Shown: positions 39,541-49,853 of the stretch, in pieces
Layout: every line of letters starts with the position of its first letter
Numbering within the stretch: the first letter of the stretch is position 1
DNA from: an uncultured Clostridia bacterium
GTDB lineage: Bacteria > Bacillota > Clostridia > TANB77 > CAG-508
Assembly (NCBI GenBank): GCA_947167965.1
Contig: CAMVJW010000002.1
Location: 1-64,000, forward strand
Length of the DNA stretch: 64,000 nucleotides
Reading direction: 5' to 3'
Program-made: the position numbers and the translations under genes
The notes under the pieces: model-generated
The model's database searches: none
What the model was told of the DNA's origin: nothing
What the model saw: the letters and a program-made list of their open reading frames with translations, nothing else

Positions 39541-40482
39541 TCATTGATGATTATCTAAATTTAAATAATCTTTTATGTTATTAGCAAGTTCTATATCCAT
39601 TCTATTAATTGCCTCTTTAGTTACACCTGCTATATGTGGAGTAATTATTACATTATTCATTTTTTGATTTAACACTTTTTTATATTTATCTACATCTATA
39701 TCCAAACCTACATAGAAAGTTTTATTTTCTTTTGCATAATTTATTAATTCTTCAATATCTACAATTTCTGCTCTAGATGTATTAATAAATGTAGCTGTTT
39801 TTTTTATTAAACTAATTTTTTCTTTTGAGATTAGATTCCTATTTTGTTTATTCAATGGAATATTTACAGTTATAATATCAGAAGTTGATAATAATACATT
39901 TAAATCTAGAAACTCTACATTATACTTTTTTAAATCCACATGTTTTTCAGGATGCAATGTATTACAACATATCTTCATATTAAAAGCATTTGCAATTTTT
40001 ATAACTTCACTTGAAATATTTCCTGCACCAATTACACCTAAAGTTTTATTACTTATTTCCTCGCTTTTTTGTGATAATCCTAATTTATCTCCTGTAGTAT
40101 AAGAAATATCATTTGCTTCTATTATTCTCTTATTTAAAGCTAATATTAAACTAAAAATATGTTCTGCAACAGATATTACATTTGATTTTGGGCAATTTAT
40201 TATTTTAATTCGATTACTATTAAATAACTCTTCTTCTATGTGATCTAATCCAACAGATAATGTTGCTATTATTCTTTTTTCTTTAATCCCATTTAACATA
40301 TCTTTTGTAATTTTTTCTTTTGCTCCAATTATTAATATATCATATTTTTTTAATAACTCTATCAATTGACTTTTATTCGGCCTTATGCCAGTTTTTGATA
40401 TTTCTAAAACTATTCCTACATTTTTAAGAATTTCATAAGCTTTTTTATTAAAATCATTAAATATACAATATGCTTTTAACAT
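39541..40482 (-). CDS. D-isomer-specific 2-hydroxyacid dehydrogenase
   Basis: KTLGVIGAGNISSEVIKIANAF...ATFINTSRAEIVDIEELI...VIITPHIAGVTKEA. Confidence 0.9.
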   Translation of the reverse strand: MLKAYCIFNDFNKKAYEILKNVGIVLEISKTGIRPNKSQLIELLKKYDILIIGAKEKITKDMLNGIKEKRIIATLSVGLDHIEEELFNSNRIKIINCPKSNVISVAEHIFSLILALNKRIIEANDISYTTGDKLGLSQKSEEISNKTLGVIGAGNISSEVIKIANAFNMKICCNTLHPEKHVDLKKYNVEFLDLNVLLSTSDIITVNIPLNKQNRNLISKEKISLIKKTATFINTSRAEIVDIEELINYAKENKTFYVGLDIDVDKYKKVLNQKMNNVIITPHIAGVTKEAINRMDIELANNIKDYLNLDNHQ

Positions 40483-40500
40483 TTTTTCCCCTTAATATAT

Positions 40501-41058
40501 TTATTTAATTATTCTACAATTTGCTTTAATTGAGTTTTCTCCACAATTATAGTTATAATAATCAAAAAAAATTTTATCATATTTTTCTTTTATTATTTCA
40601 TTAGATTTAGTATAGACTATTGGAGTATAGAAAGCTTTATATAATAAGTATTCAGAATCAATTTTTTTAAATCCTAGCTTTTCATAGAATTTGCTTCTTC
40701 TAACAGTATTTAAGTCATTTTTATCTACTTTATCCATTTCAGCAATTAGATCTTCATCCTTTACTTTTTTATCAATTAATATTTGTAAAGCTTTTGAGCC
40801 ATATCCCTGATTTTGAAATTCATCAAATATAGCAAAATACTCTAAGTAATAAGGATGAGCTTTATCTAATTTTTCTAACATAAAAAATCCAATTATCACA
40901 TCTTTTACTACTATTTTATAAAATTTTTCTTTATTTTTCTGATATGATAGCTCAATTTTTGTCCATTCTCTTCTTTCTACTCTAGGAAAAATTTGTATAT
41001 ATCTATTGTATATATCTTTTTTAAATTCCTCTATAGTAATCTCTTCAATATCCATCAT
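40501..41058 (-). CDS. GNAT family N-acetyltransferase
   Basis: YFAIFDEFQNQGYGSKALQILIDKK...RSKFYEKLGFKKID. Confidence 0.88.
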   Translation of the reverse strand: MMDIEEITIEEFKKDIYNRYIQIFPRVERREWTKIELSYQKNKEKFYKIVVKDVIIGFFMLEKLDKAHPYYLEYFAIFDEFQNQGYGSKALQILIDKKVKDEDLIAEMDKVDKNDLNTVRRSKFYEKLGFKKIDSEYLLYKAFYTPIVYTKSNEIIKEKYDKIFFDYYNYNCGENSIKANCRIIK

Positions 41059-41143
41059 TTATTTTCCTCATTATCTGTATAATTGTTTTACTATTTATCT
41101 CTTTATTATTTTACTTTATTATTTTAATTTATTATTATATTAA

Positions 41144-41626
41144 TTAATAATTTCTATACTGATTCTTATCTGCTCTATCATCAAGTTTTCTATCATATTG
41201 TTCATTTTTGAAAAACCAATCTGTTTTTTTATCTCTATAATTTTTACTGTTGATTTTATCCAAAACAATATCTAAGCATGCAAATATAGCTAAAACTAAA
41301 CCTATTATTGCTACAAATGAATTTTGAAATGTTACCATATTACTTTCACTAGAATTTATGAATGTAGGAATCCCTGTTGTTAAAAGATATTCTCCAAAAT
41401 AATATCCATAAGATATTAAATATAGAATTGCACCTATTATATTTCTTTTATAAAATAAGATAATACATAGTATAGTTATAAATAGTATTATTACTTCAAC
41501 CGTTAGATTAAAAGATTTAAATCCTACAAAATCTTTTTCCATTTTTGTACAATATGTAGTTGCTACTCTAAATAGCCAGAACACTATCATAAATATAAAA
41601 ACCAACCATGAAGATGTTTTTTTCAT
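41144..41626 (-). CDS. Hypothetical membrane protein
   Basis: 160 aa ORF with 4 hydrophobic segments. Confidence 0.6.
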   Translation of the reverse strand: MKKTSSWLVFIFMIVFWLFRVATTYCTKMEKDFVGFKSFNLTVEVIILFITILCIILFYKRNIIGAILYLISYGYYFGEYLLTTGIPTFINSSESNMVTFQNSFVAIIGLVLAIFACLDIVLDKINSKNYRDKKTDWFFKNEQYDRKLDDRADKNQYRNY

Positions 41627-41692
41627 AATTAATTAATTCCTTTCCTTGTTTAATATAATCAAATCATTATTTTTAAAATATTGTTATAAACC

Positions 41693-41733
41693 TATAAAAG
41701 CCTAGACAAATAATTGTCTAAGCTTTTATTCTA
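41693..41733 (-). terminator. Rho-independent terminator
   Basis: ataaaagcctagacaaataattgtctaagctttta inverted repeat 3' of DUF1292. Confidence 0.6.
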
Positions 41734-42063
41734 TTCGCTTTCATCTACAAAATCAAATTCGTCTTTAAATTTTTCTTTAAATATGTTAAATACTGCCATT
41801 AGTGTTTCTTCATCATCAACACTAACATAAGATTCTTCATCTGAATCTTCATCAGTATCTTCTACTTTTAAAATAACTACTTCGCCTTCCTCTTCTTCTC
41901 CTTCTTCAGCCATAGGTAAAAGTACAACATATTGTTCATTGTCATAGTCAACCAAATCTAAGAATTCAAATTTAACCTCATTTCCATTTTCATCATTTAA
42001 AGTTACAATGTTGTCAAATTCTTCTTCATTATTAATATTCTCGTCCATTTTTTCTCCTTTCAT
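41731..42063 (-). CDS. DUF1292 protein
   Basis: NIVTLNDENGNEVKFEFLDLVDYDNEQYVVLLPMAEEGEEEEGEVVILKVE. Confidence 0.9.
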   Translation of the reverse strand: MKGEKMDENINNEEEFDNIVTLNDENGNEVKFEFLDLVDYDNEQYVVLLPMAEEGEEEEGEVVILKVEDTDEDSDEESYVSVDDEETLMAVFNIFKEKFKDEFDFVDESE

Positions 42064-42099
42064 TTTTTTAATTTATATATTATTAAATTAAAAATCTTT

Positions 42100-42528
42100 T
42101 TATTTTGACTTTATTTTTAGATAGCTTTCTAAAATATACACTGCAGATATAGTATCTACTATATCTTTCTTTTTATTCTTGTTAATGTTTAAAAAGTGCA
42201 TTGTTCTATTTGCTTGAACTGTTGTTAATCTTTCATCAATAAAGTCTATTTTTATTTTATTGTATTTGCATTTTAATTTATGAATAAATTTTTCAGTTAA
42301 TTCTGCTCTTATAGATACATCCCCATTCATATGATATGGCATGCCTAAAACTATTGTATCTATCTGATATTTTTCCATAAATTCATCAATTTTTTTTAAA
42401 AGAATTCTATCATTACCATCTGATTTGACAGTTTCAAGTCCTTGGGCTGTTATGCCTAATTCATCTGTAATGGCAAATCCAGTTCTTACCTCACCATAAT
42501 CTATACCTAAAATTCTCATCTTAGTCAT
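42100..42528 (-). CDS. ruvX: Holliday junction resolvase-like protein RuvX/YqgF
   Basis: [26 protein letters not shown]...[10 protein letters not shown]...[13 protein letters not shown]. Confidence 0.93.
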   Translation of the reverse strand: MTKMRILGIDYGEVRTGFAITDELGITAQGLETVKSDGNDRILLKKIDEFMEKYQIDTIVLGMPYHMNGDVSIRAELTEKFIHKLKCKYNKIKIDFIDERLTTVQANRTMHFLNINKNKKKDIVDTISAVYILESYLKIKSK

Positions 42529-42775
42529 TTATCCCAATATAGTTTTTTACAAGTTTTTCTAAAAGTTCATCTCTTTCAATGCTTCTGATTTTATTTCTTG
42601 CATCATTATGGCTTGTTATATATGTTGGATCTCCAGAAAGAATATATCCTACTATTTGGTTAATTGGATTATATCCCTTTTCTACTAATGATTCATATAC
42701 CTCTTTTAAAACTTTTCTACTATCAATATCTTTATTTTTTTCTACTTTAAAAAACATTGTTTTATCAAAATCCAT
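42521..42775 (-). CDS. ireB: IreB family (DUF965) regulatory protein
   Basis: [58 protein letters not shown]. Confidence 0.95.
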   Translation of the reverse strand: MDFDKTMFFKVEKNKDIDSRKVLKEVYESLVEKGYNPINQIVGYILSGDPTYITSHNDARNKIRSIERDELLEKLVKNYIGIND

Positions 42776-42787
42776 ATAACACTCTCC

Positions 42788-43942
42788 TTATATATTATTA
42801 ATTTTACTTTCTTTACTATTTGCTTCATCTAAGTAGTTTTCCATTTTCTTTAAAACTTCCTCAATTCCGGTTCCTTTATAATATGTAGCAACTGCAAAAT
42901 TCAAAGATGGACTAACTTCTATTTTTTCAGCTTTTTTTACTCTTCTTTTTTGTTTTTTTGTTTTTAAATCAATTTCTTCATTTCTTTTTCCATTTTTTAT
43001 TAAAGAAATCTTTAAATTTTCTGTTGATTCTTTTATTTCATTTATAAAATCAAATACATGATTAGCTTCAACACCTGAAAAAACTATTACAAATTTTGGG
43101 CCAATATATCTAACAAAAATATATGATTCTGAAATATTTTTTTGAACATTTTTACTTACTTCTTTTATAACTTTATTTCCAAGTTGCCTTGAGTACTTAT
43201 TTATTTCTTCAATATTACCTATCCTAAACATACATATTGCAGAAGTTGTATATTGATCTATAATCTTTTTTCCATCTCCATATAAATATTCGGCAGATTT
43301 TAAACCTGTAAATAAATCTTTTCGTACAATATTCTCTAATATTTTTTGATAATCCATTGTTTTTAAAATAGCTACTATATTTTCTTTTACAGTTTCGAAT
43401 ATTACTGTATCTATATTATCGAAATCATGTGGCACTCCACTTTCTATTATCCAGTATCCTAAATAAACATTATCTATATAAAGCGGAAAGAAAATTGCTG
43501 ATTTGGCTCTGTCAAATTCTTTTTCTTGATATATCAGTCTTTCATTATTATTGTTTACTGTTATATATTTAGGATTAGCAGTTTGAATACTATCACTAAA
43601 TATATCTACCTCATGTAGTTTTCTTAGAGTTTCCCAATGATCTTTAGAAACATTTGAAGATTTTACAACATAGTCAGTTCCATCGAATACAACAATTGTG
43701 GAATATTTTATTTGAAATTTTTCTACAATTGCTTCATTTATTAAATTTATCTTTTTTTCTACACTAAAATCGCTTCCTACAATATTTATAAAGTCCTGAA
43801 GAATGTTTAAATTTGTAAATCTATCATTTTGAACTTTAAAAGCTTGTATTCTTTTATATAAAGATAAATTGTAAATCATTAATGCTATGACTACTAAAAC
43901 AAATATTATAATGATTACTATAGTCAAAACTACTTCCTCCAC
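42788..43942 (-). CDS. Membrane-anchored GAF plus GGDEF-like (degenerate) protein
   Basis: N-terminal TM; GAF-like region; KDLFTGLKSAEYLY...ICMFRIGNIEEINKYSRQLG resembles GGDEF without the GGDEF motif. Confidence 0.6.
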   Translation of the reverse strand: MEEVVLTIVIIIIFVLVVIALMIYNLSLYKRIQAFKVQNDRFTNLNILQDFINIVGSDFSVEKKINLINEAIVEKFQIKYSTIVVFDGTDYVVKSSNVSKDHWETLRKLHEVDIFSDSIQTANPKYITVNNNNERLIYQEKEFDRAKSAIFFPLYIDNVYLGYWIIESGVPHDFDNIDTVIFETVKENIVAILKTMDYQKILENIVRKDLFTGLKSAEYLYGDGKKIIDQYTTSAICMFRIGNIEEINKYSRQLGNKVIKEVSKNVQKNISESYIFVRYIGPKFVIVFSGVEANHVFDFINEIKESTENLKISLIKNGKRNEEIDLKTKKQKRRVKKAEKIEVSPSLNFAVATYYKGTGIEEVLKKMENYLDEANSKESKINNI

Positions 43943-43953
43943 TTCTGTATATT

Positions 43954-46443
43954 TTAGTATTTTTTCCTCATACTATCTAATGTATTATTCATATTATCTG
44001 AAAAAGAATTATTATATTGATATCCCCTTTTTTTATTCTTTTTGTCTTTATTATTATTATCATTATTTGGTAAAAGTGGATATATTACTTCAGCTAAAGA
44101 ATTTAACAGTTGTTTAAACTCTTTTGGATATTTGCTTGGATTTATATCATATTTATCACATTCTATTATAGCTTCTAAATATGTTTTATATACTTCCTCA
44201 TCAAAAGGAATTTGTGCTACTGTTTTTACCATATTTCTATCAAACAACTCTGTCATAAATGACATTTCTGGATCATTATAATTTGACATTCCTCCAACTA
44301 TATTCTTTCCAGAAATCCCCCTAATTCTTAACATCTTATTTAAAATTATTCTAATTTTTGACTCCACTAAAACATTTTTAATTTTTAATTCTCTTAAAAA
44401 TTCTGTTAGTGGTTGGATTGTAAGTACATCCATTGATTGTATTAAATATATTTCTTGCGAATTTTCAAAATACTCTATTGGAGTATTAAAGTCACAATCA
44501 ATTAAAACAAGTTGATGGTTTTTAATTAGGGTTTCTAATATTGGATGTGAATTATAAATGTCTTCATTTTGACTTGGTATTGTTGTATAAGCAGTTAATC
44601 TTGTATTAACCATTATTCCCTGAGGTGATCCATTTTTTAAATTATCTATAGAATTTATTGCTACCTTTCTTAAATCCTCATCACATTTTGTAAAGATATA
44701 ATATGCATTTTTATTTTGTGTTGCATCAAGAATAGCTACATTTACACCTAAATTTGATAATATTTGCGCAATATTATTTACAATAAATGATGTTCCATTT
44801 TTACTTGTTCCTACAAAAGAAACTACCTTTTTATCACTAGCAAGTAATGCTTCGATTTCTCCTTCTTTAAAGACGTTATCATATCTTCTCATACTTACAT
44901 TGTTCAAGTATATGTCATCACTATCATCTGAACTGGTTTCTTTAGAAGATTCATTTTCAAAATCATTCAAATTAGCATTAAAGCTATTTAATCTAGTATC
45001 TCCACCAATGCTAAATCCTTGTTCATTAACTCTTGCTGTATTAATTTTATTTATATTGTTTTCTTCATCCTCGTAGTCATCATAATCCTCATCATCATAC
45101 TCATCCTCTTCATCATCATAGTCATCTTCTTCATACTTTTGATTATCATTTATTCCAAAATCTGAATCGTTTGCATCATCATCCATATCATCTTCTTCAA
45201 CAATTTCGTCATCATATTCTTCAGTTTCATAATTACTGCTGTTTTCTTCATATTTATTTTCTTCTTCGTAATCATCAGATAATCCTGGCAATTCAAATTT
45301 ATCTAGCTCATTGTTATCATTCACTTGAGGTAGTTCTATATCACTATCTTCTTCGTATAAGTCATTTTCTTCTATTACTTGTTTTTTCTTAGGTCTTCCC
45401 CTTTTTTTAGGTTTGTCATTTTCTATTTTTTCTGCCACTGGTGCATTTTTTCTTGGTCTTCCCCTTCTTCTAGGTGCACTTTCTATTATTCTTTTTACAT
45501 CATCTTCTATATCGTCATCATCATCTTCTACATCATCTATTTGATCTATGTTTACATTTAAGTTTTTATTATCCCCAACTTTTGTATATATTGTTCTTTC
45601 CATTGTTGATGGCACAACAACTGGTTTTGCTAGAGCAAATTTTTTATTTTCTCCAAGTAGTTTTTCACTCGTTCCTTTAGTTTGTTTTTTTCTTGTAGCC
45701 GATGAACCATACGTATGATACTTTCTATCCGGTTTGTCTTGTTTGCCATTTGGATATACAATTTTGCAATATTCTTCTGATTTTTCATCTAATACTTCTT
45801 TAACATTTTCAGGTAAAATGGCTATAATTACCTTTAATTGATCTTTATTATATTGTGTAACAATGTTATTAAAACTTTCTACATATTTTTCTTCATTTTT
45901 TCCAAGTCTTTTAAAATGTCTAAGAATGTTTTGCATTTCAATTTCGCTAACATCACTATCATTTTCTTTCTCATATGTTACTTTTTCTGAATCTATTTTA
46001 TAATATACTTTTGCTTCTTTTTTTGATCTTGGTTTATTTATTAATCTACATACTTCTTCTGTTGTTCTATCATCTCCAATTATTGCATTATAAACTCCTA
46101 TACCAAAAAGTTTAACTAATATATCTTCGGATTTTGCTCTTCTTTCTGAACAGATTAAAATAATTGGTATATCTGTGCCATTCCCGCTAACTGCCTCATC
46201 ACTAATATTGTCAAGCTTGTCAAAAATAAATTTATCTTTTTGGTTTAAGCTTGAGCTTGAAAATTCTTCTAACTCTTCACTTATAACAATTCTGTCATAA
46301 GTTTTATTTTTCCCTAGTTCTTTTAAAATTGCATTGAAAAAATATACATTTTTATAAGAAATTATTTCTTTATACTGATCTGTATATTGTTTTACAATAG
46401 CATGTGTAATACTCTCATCATTTAATGCGAATAAAACCTTCAT
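43954..46443 (-). CDS. TadZ/CpaE-like protein: receiver-like N-terminus, AT-hook acidic linker, ParA-like C-terminus
   Basis: APRRRGRPRKNAPVAEKIENDKPKKRGRPKKKQ AT-hooks; long D/E/Y-rich linker; VVSFVGTSKNGTSFIVNNIAQILSNLGVNVAILDATQ ParA-like. Confidence 0.65.
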   Translation of the reverse strand: MKVLFALNDESITHAIVKQYTDQYKEIISYKNVYFFNAILKELGKNKTYDRIVISEELEEFSSSSLNQKDKFIFDKLDNISDEAVSGNGTDIPIILICSERRAKSEDILVKLFGIGVYNAIIGDDRTTEEVCRLINKPRSKKEAKVYYKIDSEKVTYEKENDSDVSEIEMQNILRHFKRLGKNEEKYVESFNNIVTQYNKDQLKVIIAILPENVKEVLDEKSEEYCKIVYPNGKQDKPDRKYHTYGSSATRKKQTKGTSEKLLGENKKFALAKPVVVPSTMERTIYTKVGDNKNLNVNIDQIDDVEDDDDDIEDDVKRIIESAPRRRGRPRKNAPVAEKIENDKPKKRGRPKKKQVIEENDLYEEDSDIELPQVNDNNELDKFELPGLSDDYEEENKYEENSSNYETEEYDDEIVEEDDMDDDANDSDFGINDNQKYEEDDYDDEEDEYDDEDYDDYEDEENNINKINTARVNEQGFSIGGDTRLNSFNANLNDFENESSKETSSDDSDDIYLNNVSMRRYDNVFKEGEIEALLASDKKVVSFVGTSKNGTSFIVNNIAQILSNLGVNVAILDATQNKNAYYIFTKCDEDLRKVAINSIDNLKNGSPQGIMVNTRLTAYTTIPSQNEDIYNSHPILETLIKNHQLVLIDCDFNTPIEYFENSQEIYLIQSMDVLTIQPLTEFLRELKIKNVLVESKIRIILNKMLRIRGISGKNIVGGMSNYNDPEMSFMTELFDRNMVKTVAQIPFDEEVYKTYLEAIIECDKYDINPSKYPKEFKQLLNSLAEVIYPLLPNNDNNNKDKKNKKRGYQYNNSFSDNMNNTLDSMRKKY

Positions 46444-46449
46444 TTGTTT

Positions 46450-46890
46450 TTACTCCCTTCCAAATTTTACAACTATAGTAAATATCAATGGTAAAACTTG
46501 ACAAATAATAGCTATAGTAATAAATGAAACCATTAGTGCTAGTCCTCTTTCATTACTTTCCAAATGTCTAATACCTATAACATATTTATGTACTGCTCCT
46601 ATTATAATACCTAAAAAACATAAAGGTATGCTAAATATTTGTACTTTATGTAATATATATGCTGTTAAACCATATGATTCAGAACCATATATTTCAACAT
46701 AATTATCTAATGATTTTGCTTCTTTTTCTCTTAGCTCTATAAGAGTTGTTCTTGATTCATTAGTTGTATTTTGTTTAGTGGTTGTATTTGTTGTATTTTT
46801 ATTATCTGCAGCATATACTATATTTGTAATTGAAATACAAAAAATAAACATTAATATTACTATTATATATTTTATTGCTTTTTTGTTCAT
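46450..46890 (-). CDS. Hypothetical membrane protein with signal peptide
   Basis: N-terminal signal-like helix, T/N-rich linker, two C-terminal TM segments. Confidence 0.65.
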   Translation of the reverse strand: MNKKAIKYIIVILMFIFCISITNIVYAADNKNTTNTTTKQNTTNESRTTLIELREKEAKSLDNYVEIYGSESYGLTAYILHKVQIFSIPLCFLGIIIGAVHKYVIGIRHLESNERGLALMVSFITIAIICQVLPLIFTIVVKFGRE

Positions 46891-47015
46891 CTGCTTTTCC
46901 TTTCTAAAAAACTCTTTTTTAAATTTATGACTCTTATATCATACAATACTATTAGAAAAAAGGCAAGAATATTTTCTAATTTTTTTTAGATTTTAGAACA
47001 CCTTTCTTATAAATT

Positions 47016-47062
47016 TAGGACGGTTCTCTTTTTCAAACATTTGTTGAAAAAAAGAATCGTCC
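47016..47062. terminator. Terminator-like hairpin
   Basis: aggacggttctctttttcaaacatttgttgaaaaaaagaatcgtccc inverted repeat. Confidence 0.6.
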
Positions 47063-47090
47063 CATATTTTAGAGTCTCCCCTATTTTTAA

Positions 47091-47978
47091 TTATTCTGTA
47101 TAATTCAGACCATATGAACTATATAACCATTGCATATAATTAAATGGCTTTATAGGAGTTGGTTTGTCATAGTTTATTCCAAATGTATCCACAGTTACTG
47201 ATTTTATTATTACATCTTGAACAGGTGTTGATTTTTCTGCAGAAGCATTATCTTCTGCTTCTGTTTCCCCATTTTCATTTTCTTTTTTAGAAGCTGTACA
47301 TTCAACTTCTTCGATTTTTTTAACCACATCCATTCCTTCGATTACTCTACCAAAACCTGCATAATATCCACTTAAATTTGTATGGTTATTATTAGTCATA
47401 ATAAAGAATTGAGAACCTGCAGAATTATATGATTCAGATGTAAGTGAGCTAGAATATTGAGTATAATCTCCTCTAGCCATTGCAATTGTTCCTTCTGTTA
47501 ATGTTGTTTTATTATTAACATTATTAGCTATAAATTCTCCTTTAATTGCATAAGAGTCAGTGCTTGCGGCTTTTTCTTTATTTGAATACTCGTATTCTAC
47601 GCTTGTGTCCTCATTATTATATAAATTTGCAAAAGTTGGAGATCCAGTTCCATCACCTTTAATATCTCCCCCTTGTATCATAAAGTCTTTAACAACTCTA
47701 TGAAATTTTAATCCATTATAAAATCCATTATTTGTAAGTGTTACAAAGTTTTTTACCGCTTCAGGTGCTTGATCAGGATATAATTCTATTTTTATTGTTC
47801 CAAAATTTTCTATTTCCATAGTTACAATAGGATTTTGCACGTTTAATGTATGTTTTTTATAATATCCAAAGCATAACATTCCTATTAAAACCACAATTAT
47901 AATTAATGCTACTCCCCAGCATATTGTTGATACTTTTTTATTCATTTTTTTCATCCTTTCGTTTTTATTTTTTCTCAT
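47091..47978 (-). CDS. Peptidyl-prolyl cis-trans isomerase (cyclophilin type)
   Basis: MEIENFGTIKIELYPDQAPEAVKNFVTLTNNGFYNGLKFHRVVKDFMIQGGD. Confidence 0.92.
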   Translation of the reverse strand: MRKNKNERMKKMNKKVSTICWGVALIIIVVLIGMLCFGYYKKHTLNVQNPIVTMEIENFGTIKIELYPDQAPEAVKNFVTLTNNGFYNGLKFHRVVKDFMIQGGDIKGDGTGSPTFANLYNNEDTSVEYEYSNKEKAASTDSYAIKGEFIANNVNNKTTLTEGTIAMARGDYTQYSSSLTSESYNSAGSQFFIMTNNNHTNLSGYYAGFGRVIEGMDVVKKIEEVECTASKKENENGETEAEDNASAEKSTPVQDVIIKSVTVDTFGINYDKPTPIKPFNYMQWLYSSYGLNYTE

Positions 47979-47993
47979 TTTTGAATTTTACAC

Positions 47994-49070
47994 TTAATTA
48001 ATTATATTGTCAAATAAAAATTGTTCTTGCATTCTTTTTAATGATGATTTTATGTTTCTAGCTCTAACTTCTCCAATTCCTTCGACATTATCTAAATCCT
48101 CAATACTTGCTTCAATAATATGCTGAAATGATTCAAAGCTTTGAATTAGATTTTCTACTATATTATTTGGCATTCGTGGTATTTTATTTAAAATTCTATA
48201 TCCTCTAGGATATACTCCAATTTCATCATAGTCTGAAAAGCTATCATATCCAAGAATCTTAGCAAGAGACTGTTCTTTTAATAATTCCTCATAAGATAAA
48301 TTTGAAATTTCGTCTATTATTTCTTGTGTAGCTTTATCTTCAAATAATTTATAGTCTTCTATAATTAATTCTTCTTCTCGCTCCACACCAGATATAAGTT
48401 CTTCTAATTGCATATCTACTAGTCTTCCATCATCTCCAAGTTCTGCAATTTGTTTTTCAATTTCTTGAACAATTTGCATAACCATTTCTGCTCTTTGGAT
48501 AACACTTAAAACATTTGCTAAAGTTACTATATCGTTAAACTCATATTCATTTAAAATATTTAATTTACTATCAAAAACTTTTTTATATTTTTCTAAAGTT
48601 TGAATTGCTTGATTAGCTTTATTTAGTACTACTTCTGTGTCTTCTAAAATATATCTTTCATTGTCTTTAAAAACTGTAATAATGTTTCTTCTTTGTGATA
48701 TACTAATTACAAGCTCTCCTGTCTGTTTTGCTGTTCTTTCGGCTGTTCTATGTCTTGTTCCAGTTTCTACTGTTGGAATATCACTAGATGGGATTAGTTC
48801 TGCATTTGCAAACTGGATTTTTTTCATATCTCCACTTAAAACTATTGCTCCATCCATTTTTGCAAGTTCATATAATTTTGCAGATGTGTATTCTTCATTA
48901 ATATAAAAACCACCATCTACTATTTGTTTTATTATTTCATCATTATCTGTAAATAATAAAAGTGCTCCTGTTCTTGCTTTTAATATATTTTCCAATCCGT
49001 TTCTAATTGGTGTTCCTGGTGCAATACGTTTTAAAATTTCTGTAATTTTATCATTATTTTTTTGTCTCAT
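47994..49070 (-). CDS. disA: DNA integrity scanning diadenylate cyclase DisA
   Basis: LLLFTDNDEIIKQIVDGGFYINEEYTSAKLYELAKMDGAIVLSGDMKKIQFANAELIPSSDIPTVETGTRHRTAERTAKQTG. Confidence 0.97.
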   Translation of the reverse strand: MRQKNNDKITEILKRIAPGTPIRNGLENILKARTGALLLFTDNDEIIKQIVDGGFYINEEYTSAKLYELAKMDGAIVLSGDMKKIQFANAELIPSSDIPTVETGTRHRTAERTAKQTGELVISISQRRNIITVFKDNERYILEDTEVVLNKANQAIQTLEKYKKVFDSKLNILNEYEFNDIVTLANVLSVIQRAEMVMQIVQEIEKQIAELGDDGRLVDMQLEELISGVEREEELIIEDYKLFEDKATQEIIDEISNLSYEELLKEQSLAKILGYDSFSDYDEIGVYPRGYRILNKIPRMPNNIVENLIQSFESFQHIIEASIEDLDNVEGIGEVRARNIKSSLKRMQEQFLFDNIIN

Positions 49071-49107
49071 TCAAATATAGATTCCTTTCCAAAAAATAAA
49101 TGTTTTT

Positions 49108-49833
49108 TTACCTAAGCTGTATTATAGCATGTATTTTTTTCTCATCATTGCTCTTAATTGTAATTGTATGTGTGCTGTTTTCAAAGCTATAAAAACATTT
49201 TATGTCTTCATTTAATAAAACTTGATGTTTATACATAATGCTTACATTTTTTAACTCTTCAGAAAAATATATATCATCTGGCAAAACCTCATAAGCAAGA
49301 GTTAAATAATTTAAATTGTGCATATGTTTATTTATATCTATATCTCTTCTGCTAACTTTATAAGTCATAAAATTTTGATATTCTTTTGGTTCTAATATTT
49401 TATTTATTTTTTCATCTTCAAAAACATATTCATTTTCTGGTATATATGGACCATATATTTCTTCATTTAATTTTGTTATTTTGTTTTCACTAAAATCAAA
49501 CAGAACCCATTTAGATGTAGCAATTGCTATTTTTTCATCATTAAGATATATTTCGAAATCACGATATGAAAAATAACTATTTTTTCCAAGTTCTCTTGCC
49601 CATGTTTTTATTAAAATTTTGTCATTATAAATTGGCCTTTTAAATATTTTTAATTTCCAATCCATTAATAACCATGCTCTATGTTTTGTATCTATATCAT
49701 TTACTCCATATCCACAAGTTGCAGAATGAGCACATGCAATTTCTTCTATACAGCTTAAAAAAGCTAAGTTTTTCATTTGATTATTTATTCCTATATCTTC
49801 TACACCAACTATATGTGTTGTTTCATATTTCAT
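49108..49833 (-). CDS. Acyl-ACP thioesterase
   Basis: HRAWLLMDWKLKIFKRPIYNDKILIKTWARELGKNSYFSYRDFEIY...SRRDIDINKHMHNLNYL. Confidence 0.9.
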   Translation of the reverse strand: MKYETTHIVGVEDIGINNQMKNLAFLSCIEEIACAHSATCGYGVNDIDTKHRAWLLMDWKLKIFKRPIYNDKILIKTWARELGKNSYFSYRDFEIYLNDEKIAIATSKWVLFDFSENKITKLNEEIYGPYIPENEYVFEDEKINKILEPKEYQNFMTYKVSRRDIDINKHMHNLNYLTLAYEVLPDDIYFSEELKNVSIMYKHQVLLNEDIKCFYSFENSTHTITIKSNDEKKIHAIIQLR

Positions 49834-49853
49834 TTTGTTTCACATTCCTCTAT

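Noticed and set aside
45171-45680. His/Tyr/Phe-rich plus-strand ORFs
   Set aside because: Antisense of the D/E-rich linker of the TadZ/ParA-like gene; no independent support.
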